A DNA stretch of 64,000 nucleotides from Bradyrhizobium oropedii. GTDB taxonomy: Bacteria > Pseudomonadota > Alphaproteobacteria > Rhizobiales > Xanthobacteraceae. This document shows positions 42,644 to 48,736 of this stretch, one piece after another. The stretch spans positions 25,840 through 89,839 of the forward strand of contig NZ_JACMYO010000007.1 in assembly GCF_020889685.1 (NCBI RefSeq). Direction: 5' to 3'. How positions within the stretch are numbered: position 1 is the first letter of the stretch; every line of letters starts with the position of its first letter. Both the position numbers and the translations under genes were made by a program. Under the pieces are notes generated by a model. The model was not told the origin of the DNA, searched no databases, and worked only from the letters and a program-made list of their open reading frames with translations.

Positions 42644-42668
42644 GGAACAATCGGCTTGGCAGCGAGTT
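42644..42668 (+). promoter_or_regulatory. EcfG-type promoter in front of a candidate small RNA
   Basis: GGAAC at 42644-42648, 16 bases, AGTT at 42665-42668. No start codon with a ribosome site follows; an intrinsic terminator does, at 42741. Confidence 0.6.
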
Positions 42669-42674
42669 CTGTTT

Positions 42675-42769
42675 CGGGCCCCCAGCCAGACAGGTAGCCC
42701 CCCGACTGCTGGAGGAAAACCCGCCTCCGGGACGGGTTGGCGGCCCCCTGTTTGGGGCCGTTTAAATTT
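42675..42769 (+). ncRNA. Candidate stress-induced small RNA
   Basis: About 95 bases from just after the EcfG-type promoter to an intrinsic terminator. Predicted hairpins in order: CCAGC (42682) with GCTGG (42708); AACCCG (42718-42723) with CGGGTT (42733-42738), enclosing a CCTCC loop able to pair with Shine-Dalgarno sequences; then the terminator stem CGGCCCC / GGGGCCG at 42741-42760 followed by TTTAAATTT. No ORF fits inside. The 5' end is estimated from promoter spacing. I recognise no known RNA family. Confidence 0.5.
42741..42769 (+). terminator. Intrinsic terminator of the candidate small RNA
   Basis: Stem CGGCCCC (42741-42747) / GGGGCCG (42754-42760), loop CTGTTT, tail TTTAAATTT. Confidence 0.7.
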
Positions 42770-42898
42770 CCAAAGCAAAGCGCCAAGGCGTTCGTACTGG
42801 GTGCCATCTATCTGTTCTACGAACGCTCTGAGGATTTGAAGCTTACCTTTTCAACGCAGCAGCAGACGCCCCCCAACAAGGCCGAGTAGCACCGGAGT

Positions 42899-42930
42899 AA
42901 AAAACGGCCCCAGCTAGTGAGCACTAGCTG
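42899..42930 (-). terminator. Intrinsic terminator of the 35-residue membrane-protein gene
   Basis: Minus strand: stem CAGCTAGT / ACTAGCTG (42930-42923, 42918-42911) with a 4-base loop, then GGGCCG and a run of six T (42904-42899). It lies 44 bases after the stop of the tiny gene at 42974. Confidence 0.65.
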
Positions 42931-42973
42931 AGACCAAAGGTCCTGTTCGTCCATCAGGTTGGTGGGTGATCCA

Positions 42974-43081
42974 TCACCCCATCAGGAGCCAGCTCACGCT
43001 GGCGACGAGAGCGATTAACGACGCTCCGGCAAAGCAGATGAAGCTGTAATCCACTGCGTCCCAGTGATCCGGTATGAACAT
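42974..43081 (-). CDS. Tiny single-helix membrane protein
   Basis: 35 residues from ATG 43081 (GAAGG about 8 bases upstream). It reads FIPDHWDAVDYS, then the helix FICFAGASLIALVASVSWLLMG and stop. The intrinsic terminator on the same strand just downstream supports it as a real transcription unit. Its promoter region contains the 16-base perfect palindrome at 43156-43171. Role unknown. Confidence 0.6.
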   Translation of the reverse strand: MFIPDHWDAVDYSFICFAGASLIALVASVSWLLMG

Positions 43082-43155
43082 GGCAGCAGCCTTCTCGGGT
43101 GGACCGCATTCACCTATGTAAGTCACGGCGGGGGGTCCTAGTTCCCATCTGCAAG

Positions 43156-43187
43156 TGTCCTAGCTAGGACAGCACCGGGAATCCGGT
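43156..43187. promoter_or_regulatory. Perfect palindrome and hairpin between Crp/Fnr gene and tiny gene
   Basis: TGTCCTAG (43156-43163) directly abuts CTAGGACA (43164-43171), a gapless 16-base palindrome. The hairpin CACCGG / CCGGTG with loop GAAT follows at 43173-43188. The first could be an operator for the 35-residue gene, the second part of a Crp/Fnr transcript end. Confidence 0.45.
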
Positions 43188-43291
43188 GTGCCGTCTGGTT
43201 AGGGCACTCGCGGGCAGTCCGTTGGGACGCGCCCGACCCTGCCTGCACCGCCGAGGACAACGCGTTGCGCCTCCCCCGAATGACGCGCCGA

Positions 43292-44059
43292 TCACCCCGC
43301 CACCGCATCCGGCGACACCGGGACGGCATCGAGCTGCCGTCCCTCGTGATCCATGTGCAGGTAGTTCGGGTTGAACAGGGCTGCACGCATCAGCCGGTCG
43401 AGCTTGGGCACCGCCAGGGTCTTTCCCTTGAGCACGATCAGGCCGTCGGCGCGCAGCTCCTGTAAGGTTCGGTTGACGTGCACCTTCGAGAGCCCGGTGG
43501 CGTCGGCGAGGTCGCCCTGGGTCAGCGGGAAGTCACAGCTGTCGCCCTGGGTCAGGCCGGCGAGACGCAGGCGAAGCCAGATCTCGCAGAGCAGATGGGC
43601 CATCCGCTCCAGCGCCGTGCGCTGGCCGAGGCTCATGGTCCATTCGCGCTGGATCGCCGCATTGACCAGGGTCTCCCACCAGAACGCGGTCACGATACGC
43701 GGATGTCCGGCTGCGACCTTGTCGAAGAATTCGCGCGAGAGGTCGGCGATCGACACTGCGGTGATGGTGCCGATCGAATGATCCATCTCGCGCAGGATGA
43801 AGACATTCACGTCGCAAATGTCACCGGGCAGAAAGAACGACACCACCTGACGCCTTCCGTCCTCGAGTTGCTTGTAGCGACAGGCCCAGCCGGACAGGAT
43901 CAGGTGGACATCCTTCGGCTTCTCGCCTTCACGGACGATATCGACGCGCGGGCCAAAATGCCGGACGCGCTCGGTCGACGCGCGATTGAGAATGACATGG
44001 TCTACCGGCGAAAGCCGTACAAACTGCTCCAGCTTCCGGACTAGCGACGCCAACGACAT
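43292..44059 (-). CDS. Crp/Fnr-family transcriptional regulator
   Basis: 255 residues from ATG 44059 with GGGGAG upstream. Effector domain VRHFGPRVDIVREGEKPKDVHLILSGWACRYKQLEDGRRQVVSFFLPGDICDVNVFILREMDHSIGTITAVSIADL; HTH LTQGDLADATGLSKVHVNRTLQELRADGLIVLKGKTLAVPKLDRL. No Fnr-type N-terminal cysteines, so it senses something other than oxygen by Fe-S cluster. It belongs to a large rhizobial group of uncharacterised Crp-like regulators. A near-perfect 22-base palindrome lies about 77 bases upstream of the start. Confidence 0.9.
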   Translation of the reverse strand: MSLASLVRKLEQFVRLSPVDHVILNRASTERVRHFGPRVDIVREGEKPKDVHLILSGWACRYKQLEDGRRQVVSFFLPGDICDVNVFILREMDHSIGTITAVSIADLSREFFDKVAAGHPRIVTAFWWETLVNAAIQREWTMSLGQRTALERMAHLLCEIWLRLRLAGLTQGDSCDFPLTQGDLADATGLSKVHVNRTLQELRADGLIVLKGKTLAVPKLDRLMRAALFNPNYLHMDHEGRQLDAVPVSPDAVAG

Positions 44060-44135
44060 TGATCTCCCCGCCTGTTTAATCGGGTAACTGCCGGGCCGTT
44101 TTCAATAACGTATGTTACATTGCACCGCTCTTGAC

Positions 44136-44157
44136 GTCTGTTCACTAGTGTACAGAC
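44136..44157. promoter_or_regulatory. Palindrome upstream of the Crp/Fnr gene
   Basis: 22-base inverted repeat: arms GTCTGT / ACAGAC around a perfect CACTAGTG core, with one mismatched base pair. It is a candidate autoregulatory operator. Confidence 0.5.
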
Positions 44158-44251
44158 GCCGGACGACGTAACGGGTACGTCTTCAAGCGCCGGACAACTC
44201 AGCTACCCGGGCGGTCGCCCGTGAAGCGCGATGCCTTGTGGATTTCGCCGC

Positions 44252-44614
44252 TCAAACGAGCGGCACGCCGTAATAGTCGTTTACCGCGCGTGTGGTGCCG
44301 ATATCGGCCCAATTCCAGTCCCGCTCGCTGCCGTATTTCGGCGCGCCGCGCAGCTGGCTCTCGGTCACACCGGTGACATAGCCGCCTAGCCTGGTGTCGT
44401 ATTTGAGCGATTGCCAGGGCAGCGGATAATGGTCGTTGCCGAGCCCGAGGATGCCGCCAAAGCCGAGCACGGCATAGGATACCCGTCCGCTTTTCTTGTC
44501 GATCATCACCCGCTCGATCGTACCGATCTTGCGCTCGTCCGATCCATAGACCGCAGTACCCTCGACCTTGTCGCTGCCGATCAGGTTTCCGATCTCCTTC
44601 TCGTCCATCGCCAT
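44252..44614 (-). CDS. PRC-barrel domain protein
   Basis: 120 residues from ATG 44614 (GGAG 8 bases upstream), no signal peptide. PRC-barrel: IGNLIGSDKVEGTAVYGSDERKIGTIERVMIDKKSGRVSYAVLGFGGILGLGNDHYPLPWQSLKYDTRLGGYVTGVTESQL, followed by a WADIGTTRAVNDYYG tail. Cytoplasmic PRC-barrel proteins of this kind are typical stress-regulon members in rhizobia. A consensus EcfG promoter lies 29 bases upstream. It is the cytoplasmic counterpart of the exported protein at 39887. Confidence 0.87.
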   Translation of the reverse strand: MAMDEKEIGNLIGSDKVEGTAVYGSDERKIGTIERVMIDKKSGRVSYAVLGFGGILGLGNDHYPLPWQSLKYDTRLGGYVTGVTESQLRGAPKYGSERDWNWADIGTTRAVNDYYGVPLV

Positions 44615-44642
44615 ATCAGTTCTCCATCGATCTCCGAGGTCC

Positions 44643-44667
44643 AACGATGGCGTAGGGTCATCGTTCC
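44643..44667 (-). promoter_or_regulatory. EcfG-type promoter for the cytoplasmic PRC-barrel gene
   Basis: Minus strand GGAAC (44667-44663), 16 bases, CGTT (44646-44643); exact consensus. Confidence 0.85.
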
Positions 44668-45027
44668 TGCCGCATTGCCGCAGTTGCTGCACAGCGAAAA
44701 CGCCGGTCAATTTCGGATCCCGCGTCATTTGGCGCGTTCCATTTTCGCGGGCAGGTCTTCGGAGCGGTTTGAGCGCGCGACTCGGCCGGGTGCGCCAGCG
44801 CCCTCTCTCCAAGGATATGCGGGCCCCGGCGATCAATTCGCCGAGGCCCGTCACCGGAGTGGTTCACTGCCTTTCGGGGAGCAAGGCAGCGAACGCGCGG
44901 GTTTTACGTATGGCGCCGGAGATCGTTCCTGCGGTCCTGACGACGATTTCGTTCAACCCGATGTCATGGGTTAACGACGACGTTTCGGGAACATGCCTAA
45001 TATCGCTGGTTCCAGCTCGGAGGCAGC

Positions 45028-45219
45028 ATGATCAAGAAGAAGCGCAACAGGTCACGGCCTCCCGGATCGTTCGAGGATCGCCTGCAAAAATTCGCCGAAG
45101 ATTCCCGCATTGCAGCACGCAAGCTACCGCCGGGACGGGAACGCGAAACGTTGATGAAGAAAGCGAGACAGAGCGAGGCCGTGATGGAGATCAGCGAGTC
45201 GCTGACGTTCCGCAAATAG
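45028..45219 (+). CDS. Microprotein of the LPPG-KARQ family, copy 5 (shortened)
   Basis: 63 residues from ATG 45028 with GGAGG 4 bases upstream. It shares the basic start (IKKKRNRSRPPG), FEDRLQKFAEDSRIAARKLPPGRERETLMKKARQSEAVMEISESLTFRK, but lacks the SPGL ending of the other four. An EcfG-like site one base short of consensus spacing (GGAAC-N15-GGTT, 44988-45011) precedes it. The gene at 45257 follows 37 bases later. Confidence 0.75.
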   Translation: MIKKKRNRSRPPGSFEDRLQKFAEDSRIAARKLPPGRERETLMKKARQSEAVMEISESLTFRK

Positions 45220-45256
45220 CCGCGCGCCTCAAGAGAGTTGCGATGGGAGAGCTGCG

Positions 45257-45472
45257 ATGATCGAGGAACGATTTGATTCAGGTACGCTCGCTGCCATGAA
45301 CTTTGCGCTCGACCGCGTCTGCGCCGGCGCGCTTCACGGCGAGGAACATGACACCCGCAGGCGCGTTGCCCGATACATCATCAAATGCGCCAGGAGCGGC
45401 AGGACGACGCTTTCCGAGCTCACCGAAGCCGGACAGCAGGCGTTGGCCAAGGTCACCGCTGCGGTGGGATAA
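45257..45472 (+). CDS. Hypothetical small protein
   Basis: 71 residues from ATG 45257 with GGGAGAG upstream. It contains FDSGTLAAMNFALDRVCAGALHGEEHDTRRRVARYIIKCARSGRTTLSELTEAGQQAL, helical, a pattern common in short rhizobial proteins (a helix, a Cys, E-HDTRRR, then a long helix with IIxCA--G). Function unknown. Probably co-transcribed with copy 5 of the microprotein family. Confidence 0.7.
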   Translation: MIEERFDSGTLAAMNFALDRVCAGALHGEEHDTRRRVARYIIKCARSGRTTLSELTEAGQQALAKVTAAVG

Positions 45473-45534
45473 TCAGCGCAACCTGCCGTGCTGCAACCTG
45501 CCCGTCTCTTGGCCCGCAGCAAAGGCAGCTATGC

Positions 45535-45753
45535 ATGCGCATTGCAATCAGCATCGGCCTGCTGGTGCTTCTCGCCGCCGTCGGTGCCTACGCCTATCAA
45601 GGGCTCACTGTAGACGCTCCGGTGCCGGCCTATGGCATCGTCCTGTTCACGATCGGAATTGCGCTCCTGATCGTGGTCGGCGTCGGCCTGATGGGCCTCT
45701 TGTTCTATTCCAGCCGCCACGGCTACGACGAGCCGCCGCACATCAAGCAGTAG
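45535..45753 (+). CDS. Small two-helix membrane protein
   Basis: 72 residues from ATG 45535. Helix 1 (RIAISIGLLVLLAAVGAYAYQ), a short extracytoplasmic loop (GLTVDAPVPAYG) and helix 2 (IVLFTIGIALLIVVGVGLMGLLFY), with a polar tail SSRHGYDEPPHIKQ. AAAGGCAG upstream is a fair ribosome site. It is the last gene of the islet before the IS element. Role unknown. Confidence 0.65.
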   Translation: MRIAISIGLLVLLAAVGAYAYQGLTVDAPVPAYGIVLFTIGIALLIVVGVGLMGLLFYSSRHGYDEPPHIKQ

Positions 45754-45787
45754 GCTTCGCGGAAAGCCAACCGTTGCACGCGTGCCC

Positions 45788-45884
45788 CGTCACCCTGAGG
45801 AGCGCGTCTTCGCGCGTCTCGAAGGGTCGACGGCCACCAGTCGGGCCGCGCATCCTTCGAGGCTCGCAAGTGCTCGCTCCTCAG
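45788..45884. repeat. Palindromic repeat, family C, split by an IS element
   Basis: Left part of a family C inverted repeat (CACCCTGAGGAGCGC ... CGAGGCTCGCAAGTGCTCGC). Its last bases, CTCAG, are duplicated at 46819-46823 where the repeat resumes with GATGACGG. Confidence 0.75.
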
Positions 45885-46818
45885 AGTCTGACTCAAAATA
45901 GGTCCTTGAGATCTCAGGCTCTGGCCAGTCGACGGGACAGCAGGCGGATGCTTGCGATATGAACCCATGCCTCGGCGCTGGCGATGGTTGCCTCGAAGTC
46001 TTTGGCAAGCCGTCGATTGCGGCCGAACCAGGCAAACGTACGCTCGACGACCCAACGTCGAGGTTCGGCTTTGAACGTTCCAACGCTCTGCGAGCGGGTG
46101 ACGATTTCAATCGTCCATGGACCCAGATCTGCGATGGCATCGAGCAGCTTTGGACCACGATAGACGCGATCGGCGAAGATGTGGCGCAGGCTGGGGAACA
46201 GGCGGCCAATGATCCGCAGCAGCGGGACTGCGCCGTGATTGTCTTGAAGGTTGGCGGGATGCACCTGCACAGCCAGCAAGGACCCCTCGGTATCGGTGAC
46301 GATATGACGCTTGCGCCCCTTGACCCGCTTGGCCATGTCAAAGCCGCTCGGACCGCCATTTTCCGCGGTCTTCACACTCTGGCTGTCGATAATCCCTGCC
46401 GTTGGAGTGGAGTTGCGTCCTTGCCGTTCTCGCATGCGCCGGACCAGAGCGTCATTGATCTTGCGCCACACACCAGACCCGCGCCAATTGTAAAAATAAT
46501 ACTGAACCGTCGAACATGGCGGGAAGTCTTTCGGCAGCGCCCGCCACTGGCAGCCGCTGGCTCCAATGTAGAGGATTGCGTTCATGATCATGCGCAGATT
46601 GATCTCGCGCGGACGGCCGCGCCGACATCGCGCAGGCATCAACGGCTCGATCAATTTCCACTCCGCATCCGTCGTGTCGCTTGCATAACGAAGTCCGTCG
46701 CGCCGATATTGTTCTCGGGTGATTTCGGTCCAACACATGTTGTGCTCCCTCGAGTCTTCGCAAACACGAAGGAATCACAACGGGCTGAAATCACTCAACT
46801 TTCTTTTTCGGTCAGGCT
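45885..46818 (-). mobile_element. IS5-family insertion sequence (about 934 bp)
   Basis: Single transposase gene flanked by imperfect terminal inverted repeats (AGTCTGACTCAAAA on the left, AGCCTGACCGAAAA on the right, read inward). The 5-base direct repeat CTCAG at 45880-45884 and 46819-46823 is the probable target duplication (4-5 bases, one base ambiguous). The element appears complete. Confidence 0.85.
45914..46738 (-). CDS. IS5-family transposase
   Basis: 274 residues, one frame, full length. N-terminal DUF4096-like region (SDTTDAEWKLIEPLMPARCRRGRPREINLRMIMNAILYIGASGCQWRALPKDFPPCSTVQYYFYNW) and a DDE domain: first Asp in GIIDSQSVKT, second in IFADRVYRG, Glu in RWVVERTFAWFGRNRRLAKDFE. All three catalytic residues are present, so it may be active. 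Codon use resembles the host. Confidence 0.93.
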   Translation of the reverse strand: MCWTEITREQYRRDGLRYASDTTDAEWKLIEPLMPARCRRGRPREINLRMIMNAILYIGASGCQWRALPKDFPPCSTVQYYFYNWRGSGVWRKINDALVRRMRERQGRNSTPTAGIIDSQSVKTAENGGPSGFDMAKRVKGRKRHIVTDTEGSLLAVQVHPANLQDNHGAVPLLRIIGRLFPSLRHIFADRVYRGPKLLDAIADLGPWTIEIVTRSQSVGTFKAEPRRWVVERTFAWFGRNRRLAKDFEATIASAEAWVHIASIRLLSRRLARA

Positions 46819-46819
46819 C

Positions 46820-47734
46820 TCAGGATGACGGTGATGGATTTGCCGGCGCCCGCGCGCGAATCTCGGCGATCTTGCGCTTCAGCGCGGCCTGCCGCGGATC
46901 GGGCATGATGGCATCGCGGGCCTCGGTGATGGCATCGGCAAGATCGGGAAGCGCAAGCACGCCATCGAAGGTCGGCTTGACCAGCCCGTCGATGATCACA
47001 TGCCAGTCCGCGATGCCCTGTCGATAGGGATCGCCGTAGCCCTGGATCATGGTCGCGGTCTCTACGACAGCTGAGGCTGCGCCCGGCTGCTTGGTCAAGC
47101 TGCGGTCGATCATGTGCAGCCAGCGCTCGACCCAGGCACGCTCCTTGGCATAGCGCCCCGAGAACAGCCTCCAGCGCTTCAGGCCGGCCTCGATCCTGAG
47201 CCGGCGAACGCTGAAGCGGTTGTTGGCGCTGAAGCGGATCGAGACCCGGCGACGGCGCCAGCCGAACTGATCGAGCACGCCAAGCACCGGATCGGCGACC
47301 ATCGCCGGCAGGGCATCGATCAACTCGTCGAGGCGAAGCTTCTTGACGTCGTCGACCGAGCGCGCCGCGAGGCCACCCGCCGCATGGACTTCGCCGAGCT
47401 TGAGCTGGGCGATGCGGATCGCGTCCTCATAGGCCATGCGCTCGGCCATCAGCCGCGCGATCTCGGCAAGCAGCGCATCGTCAACGCCGCGGCGGCCGAC
47501 GAAGCGCTTGAGCCGGTCGATATAGAGCTGGGCGTAGCTCGTGCTCTGATAGGCGATCAATAGATCGATGGCCTCGGTGACGGCCGGCCCCAGATGGTCC
47601 GGGCAGGCGTCAGGCAGCACCGGCGGCCCCTCGTCCTCGTCACCGATGATGTCGGCGAAGAGATAGCGAAGCGAAGCCAGCAGACTGTCGTCATCCGGCA
47701 CTGCGGCGCCTCCAGAACTCGTCACCGGGCTCAT
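46820..47734 (-). CDS. DUF6537-like protein (indolepyruvate oxidoreductase-associated domain)
   Basis: 304 residues. It has no ferredoxin or pyrophosphate-binding part. The middle (LIAYQSTSYAQLYIDRLKRFVGRR, LAEIARLMAERMAYEDAIRIAQLKL) and end (ERWLHMIDRSLTKQPGAASAVVETATMIQGYGDPYRQGIADW) resemble the DUF6537 domain found at the C-terminus of indolepyruvate ferredoxin oxidoreductases. Here it is free-standing. Its ATG overlaps the stop of the cyclic-nucleotide-binding gene (ATGA). Its last codon and stop lie in the target duplication of the IS. Function uncertain. Confidence 0.55.
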   Translation of the reverse strand: MSPVTSSGGAAVPDDDSLLASLRYLFADIIGDEDEGPPVLPDACPDHLGPAVTEAIDLLIAYQSTSYAQLYIDRLKRFVGRRGVDDALLAEIARLMAERMAYEDAIRIAQLKLGEVHAAGGLAARSVDDVKKLRLDELIDALPAMVADPVLGVLDQFGWRRRRVSIRFSANNRFSVRRLRIEAGLKRWRLFSGRYAKERAWVERWLHMIDRSLTKQPGAASAVVETATMIQGYGDPYRQGIADWHVIIDGLVKPTFDGVLALPDLADAITEARDAIMPDPRQAALKRKIAEIRARAPANPSPSS

Positions 47735-48399
47735 GCAGGTTTCGGCTCCGCCACTTGTGGGGTGGCGTGCTGCGCGAGCCGTTGCTCGAGCGTCGCGATA
47801 TTCTGGAACAGGCGGGCGCTGGACAGACGCAGGAAGTAGAAGCCGAACGCCGGGTTCTGGACGTAAAGCTGCTCGACCTGGTCATAGGTCACCGACAGCA
47901 CCATGCCGGTCTCGACGCACTCCAGCGTCTGGGTTCGCGTGTTCGACGGCGACAGCATTCCGAACTCGCCGACCAGGGCGCCGACCGGCAGCTCGATGCC
48001 TGACTCGACCAGGCGGAAGCGGCCACTGACGATGTAGAACATGCTGTCGGCCTTCTCGTCCTTGTAGAACAGGACTTCACCCGCCTTGAATTTGCGCTCC
48101 GTCGTGAACGGCCTCAGCCAATCCATCGACAGATCGCTATTGACAGATCTCTTCACGTTGCGGACCAGCTGCAGCATCTGGTGCAGACGATAGGTGTTCA
48201 CCGGCAGCAGCACGGCATGCAGGATCAGCGTCGCGTAATTGTGGGTCGGGACCGCGGTCGCGATCAGGATGATGTTGGTCAGGATGGCGAAGACGCGGAG
48301 CGGGATCATGGTGCGCATCGACAGCGTGGCGACCACGAAGATCGATGCGAAGAAACTGCCGGCCGCGCCGGCGTGCTGCGCGAGATGTGAGGTATCCAT
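47731..48399 (-). CDS. Membrane-anchored cyclic-nucleotide-binding domain protein
   Basis: 222 residues from ATG 48399. Three membrane helices at about 15-30, 35-52 and 56-70, then a single CNB domain at about 95-205. The phosphate-binding cassette reads VGEFGMLSPSNTRTQT, with Glu145 and Arg155 in the right places for cAMP or cGMP. There is no HTH. This helix-plus-CNB order is that of Popeye-type proteins; the comparison is structural inference only. It is divergent from the channel gene at 48737, which carries a related CNB domain. Confidence 0.8.
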   Translation of the reverse strand: MDTSHLAQHAGAAGSFFASIFVVATLSMRTMIPLRVFAILTNIILIATAVPTHNYATLILHAVLLPVNTYRLHQMLQLVRNVKRSVNSDLSMDWLRPFTTERKFKAGEVLFYKDEKADSMFYIVSGRFRLVESGIELPVGALVGEFGMLSPSNTRTQTLECVETGMVLSVTYDQVEQLYVQNPAFGFYFLRLSSARLFQNIATLEQRLAQHATPQVAEPKPA

Positions 48400-48736
48400 C
48401 GGAAACCAGCCAATTCTCAAGAAGTGAATAAGATCGCCTTATTAGTCGCTTCATTCCTGACCGGGTTGCCTGCCCGCGCCGCATAGCTATCGCGTCGCCC
48501 AGCATCCCTGATATACGGGAAAAAGCGACGATTTGTCTGATTTCTCACATTCGCGGGCGCAAAATCGGGCCAACAAGGTTAGGCCATTCGTCCAACATAT
48601 CGGACTTTCGCCGCGATCATGCCGCAGCAAGCCTGCGCGTTGACGGCCTCAACCGGGAGAGGCACGTTGTGACGCATGCCCCGCCATTCGCAGGGCCTCG
48701 ATTCCAGCAGTTCAGCGACAGGCAAGCTCCGTTCCG
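48400..48736. other. Divergent control region between CNB protein and gated channel
   Basis: 337 bases without a gene. A small palindrome AATAAG / CTTATT with a 5-base spacer lies at 48427-48443, close to the CNB gene. No EcfG-type or other promoter is obvious. Confidence 0.5.

Noticed and set aside
42540..42839. Plus-strand open frame of 99 codons across the candidate small RNA
   Set aside because: Ser/Pro/Arg-rich translation without family, no ribosome site, and it reads through a strong intrinsic terminator.
44988..45011. EcfG promoter for microprotein copy 5
   Set aside because: GGAAC and GGTT are present but the spacer is 15 bases, one short of the accepted 16-17; kept only as a weak candidate in the gene entry.
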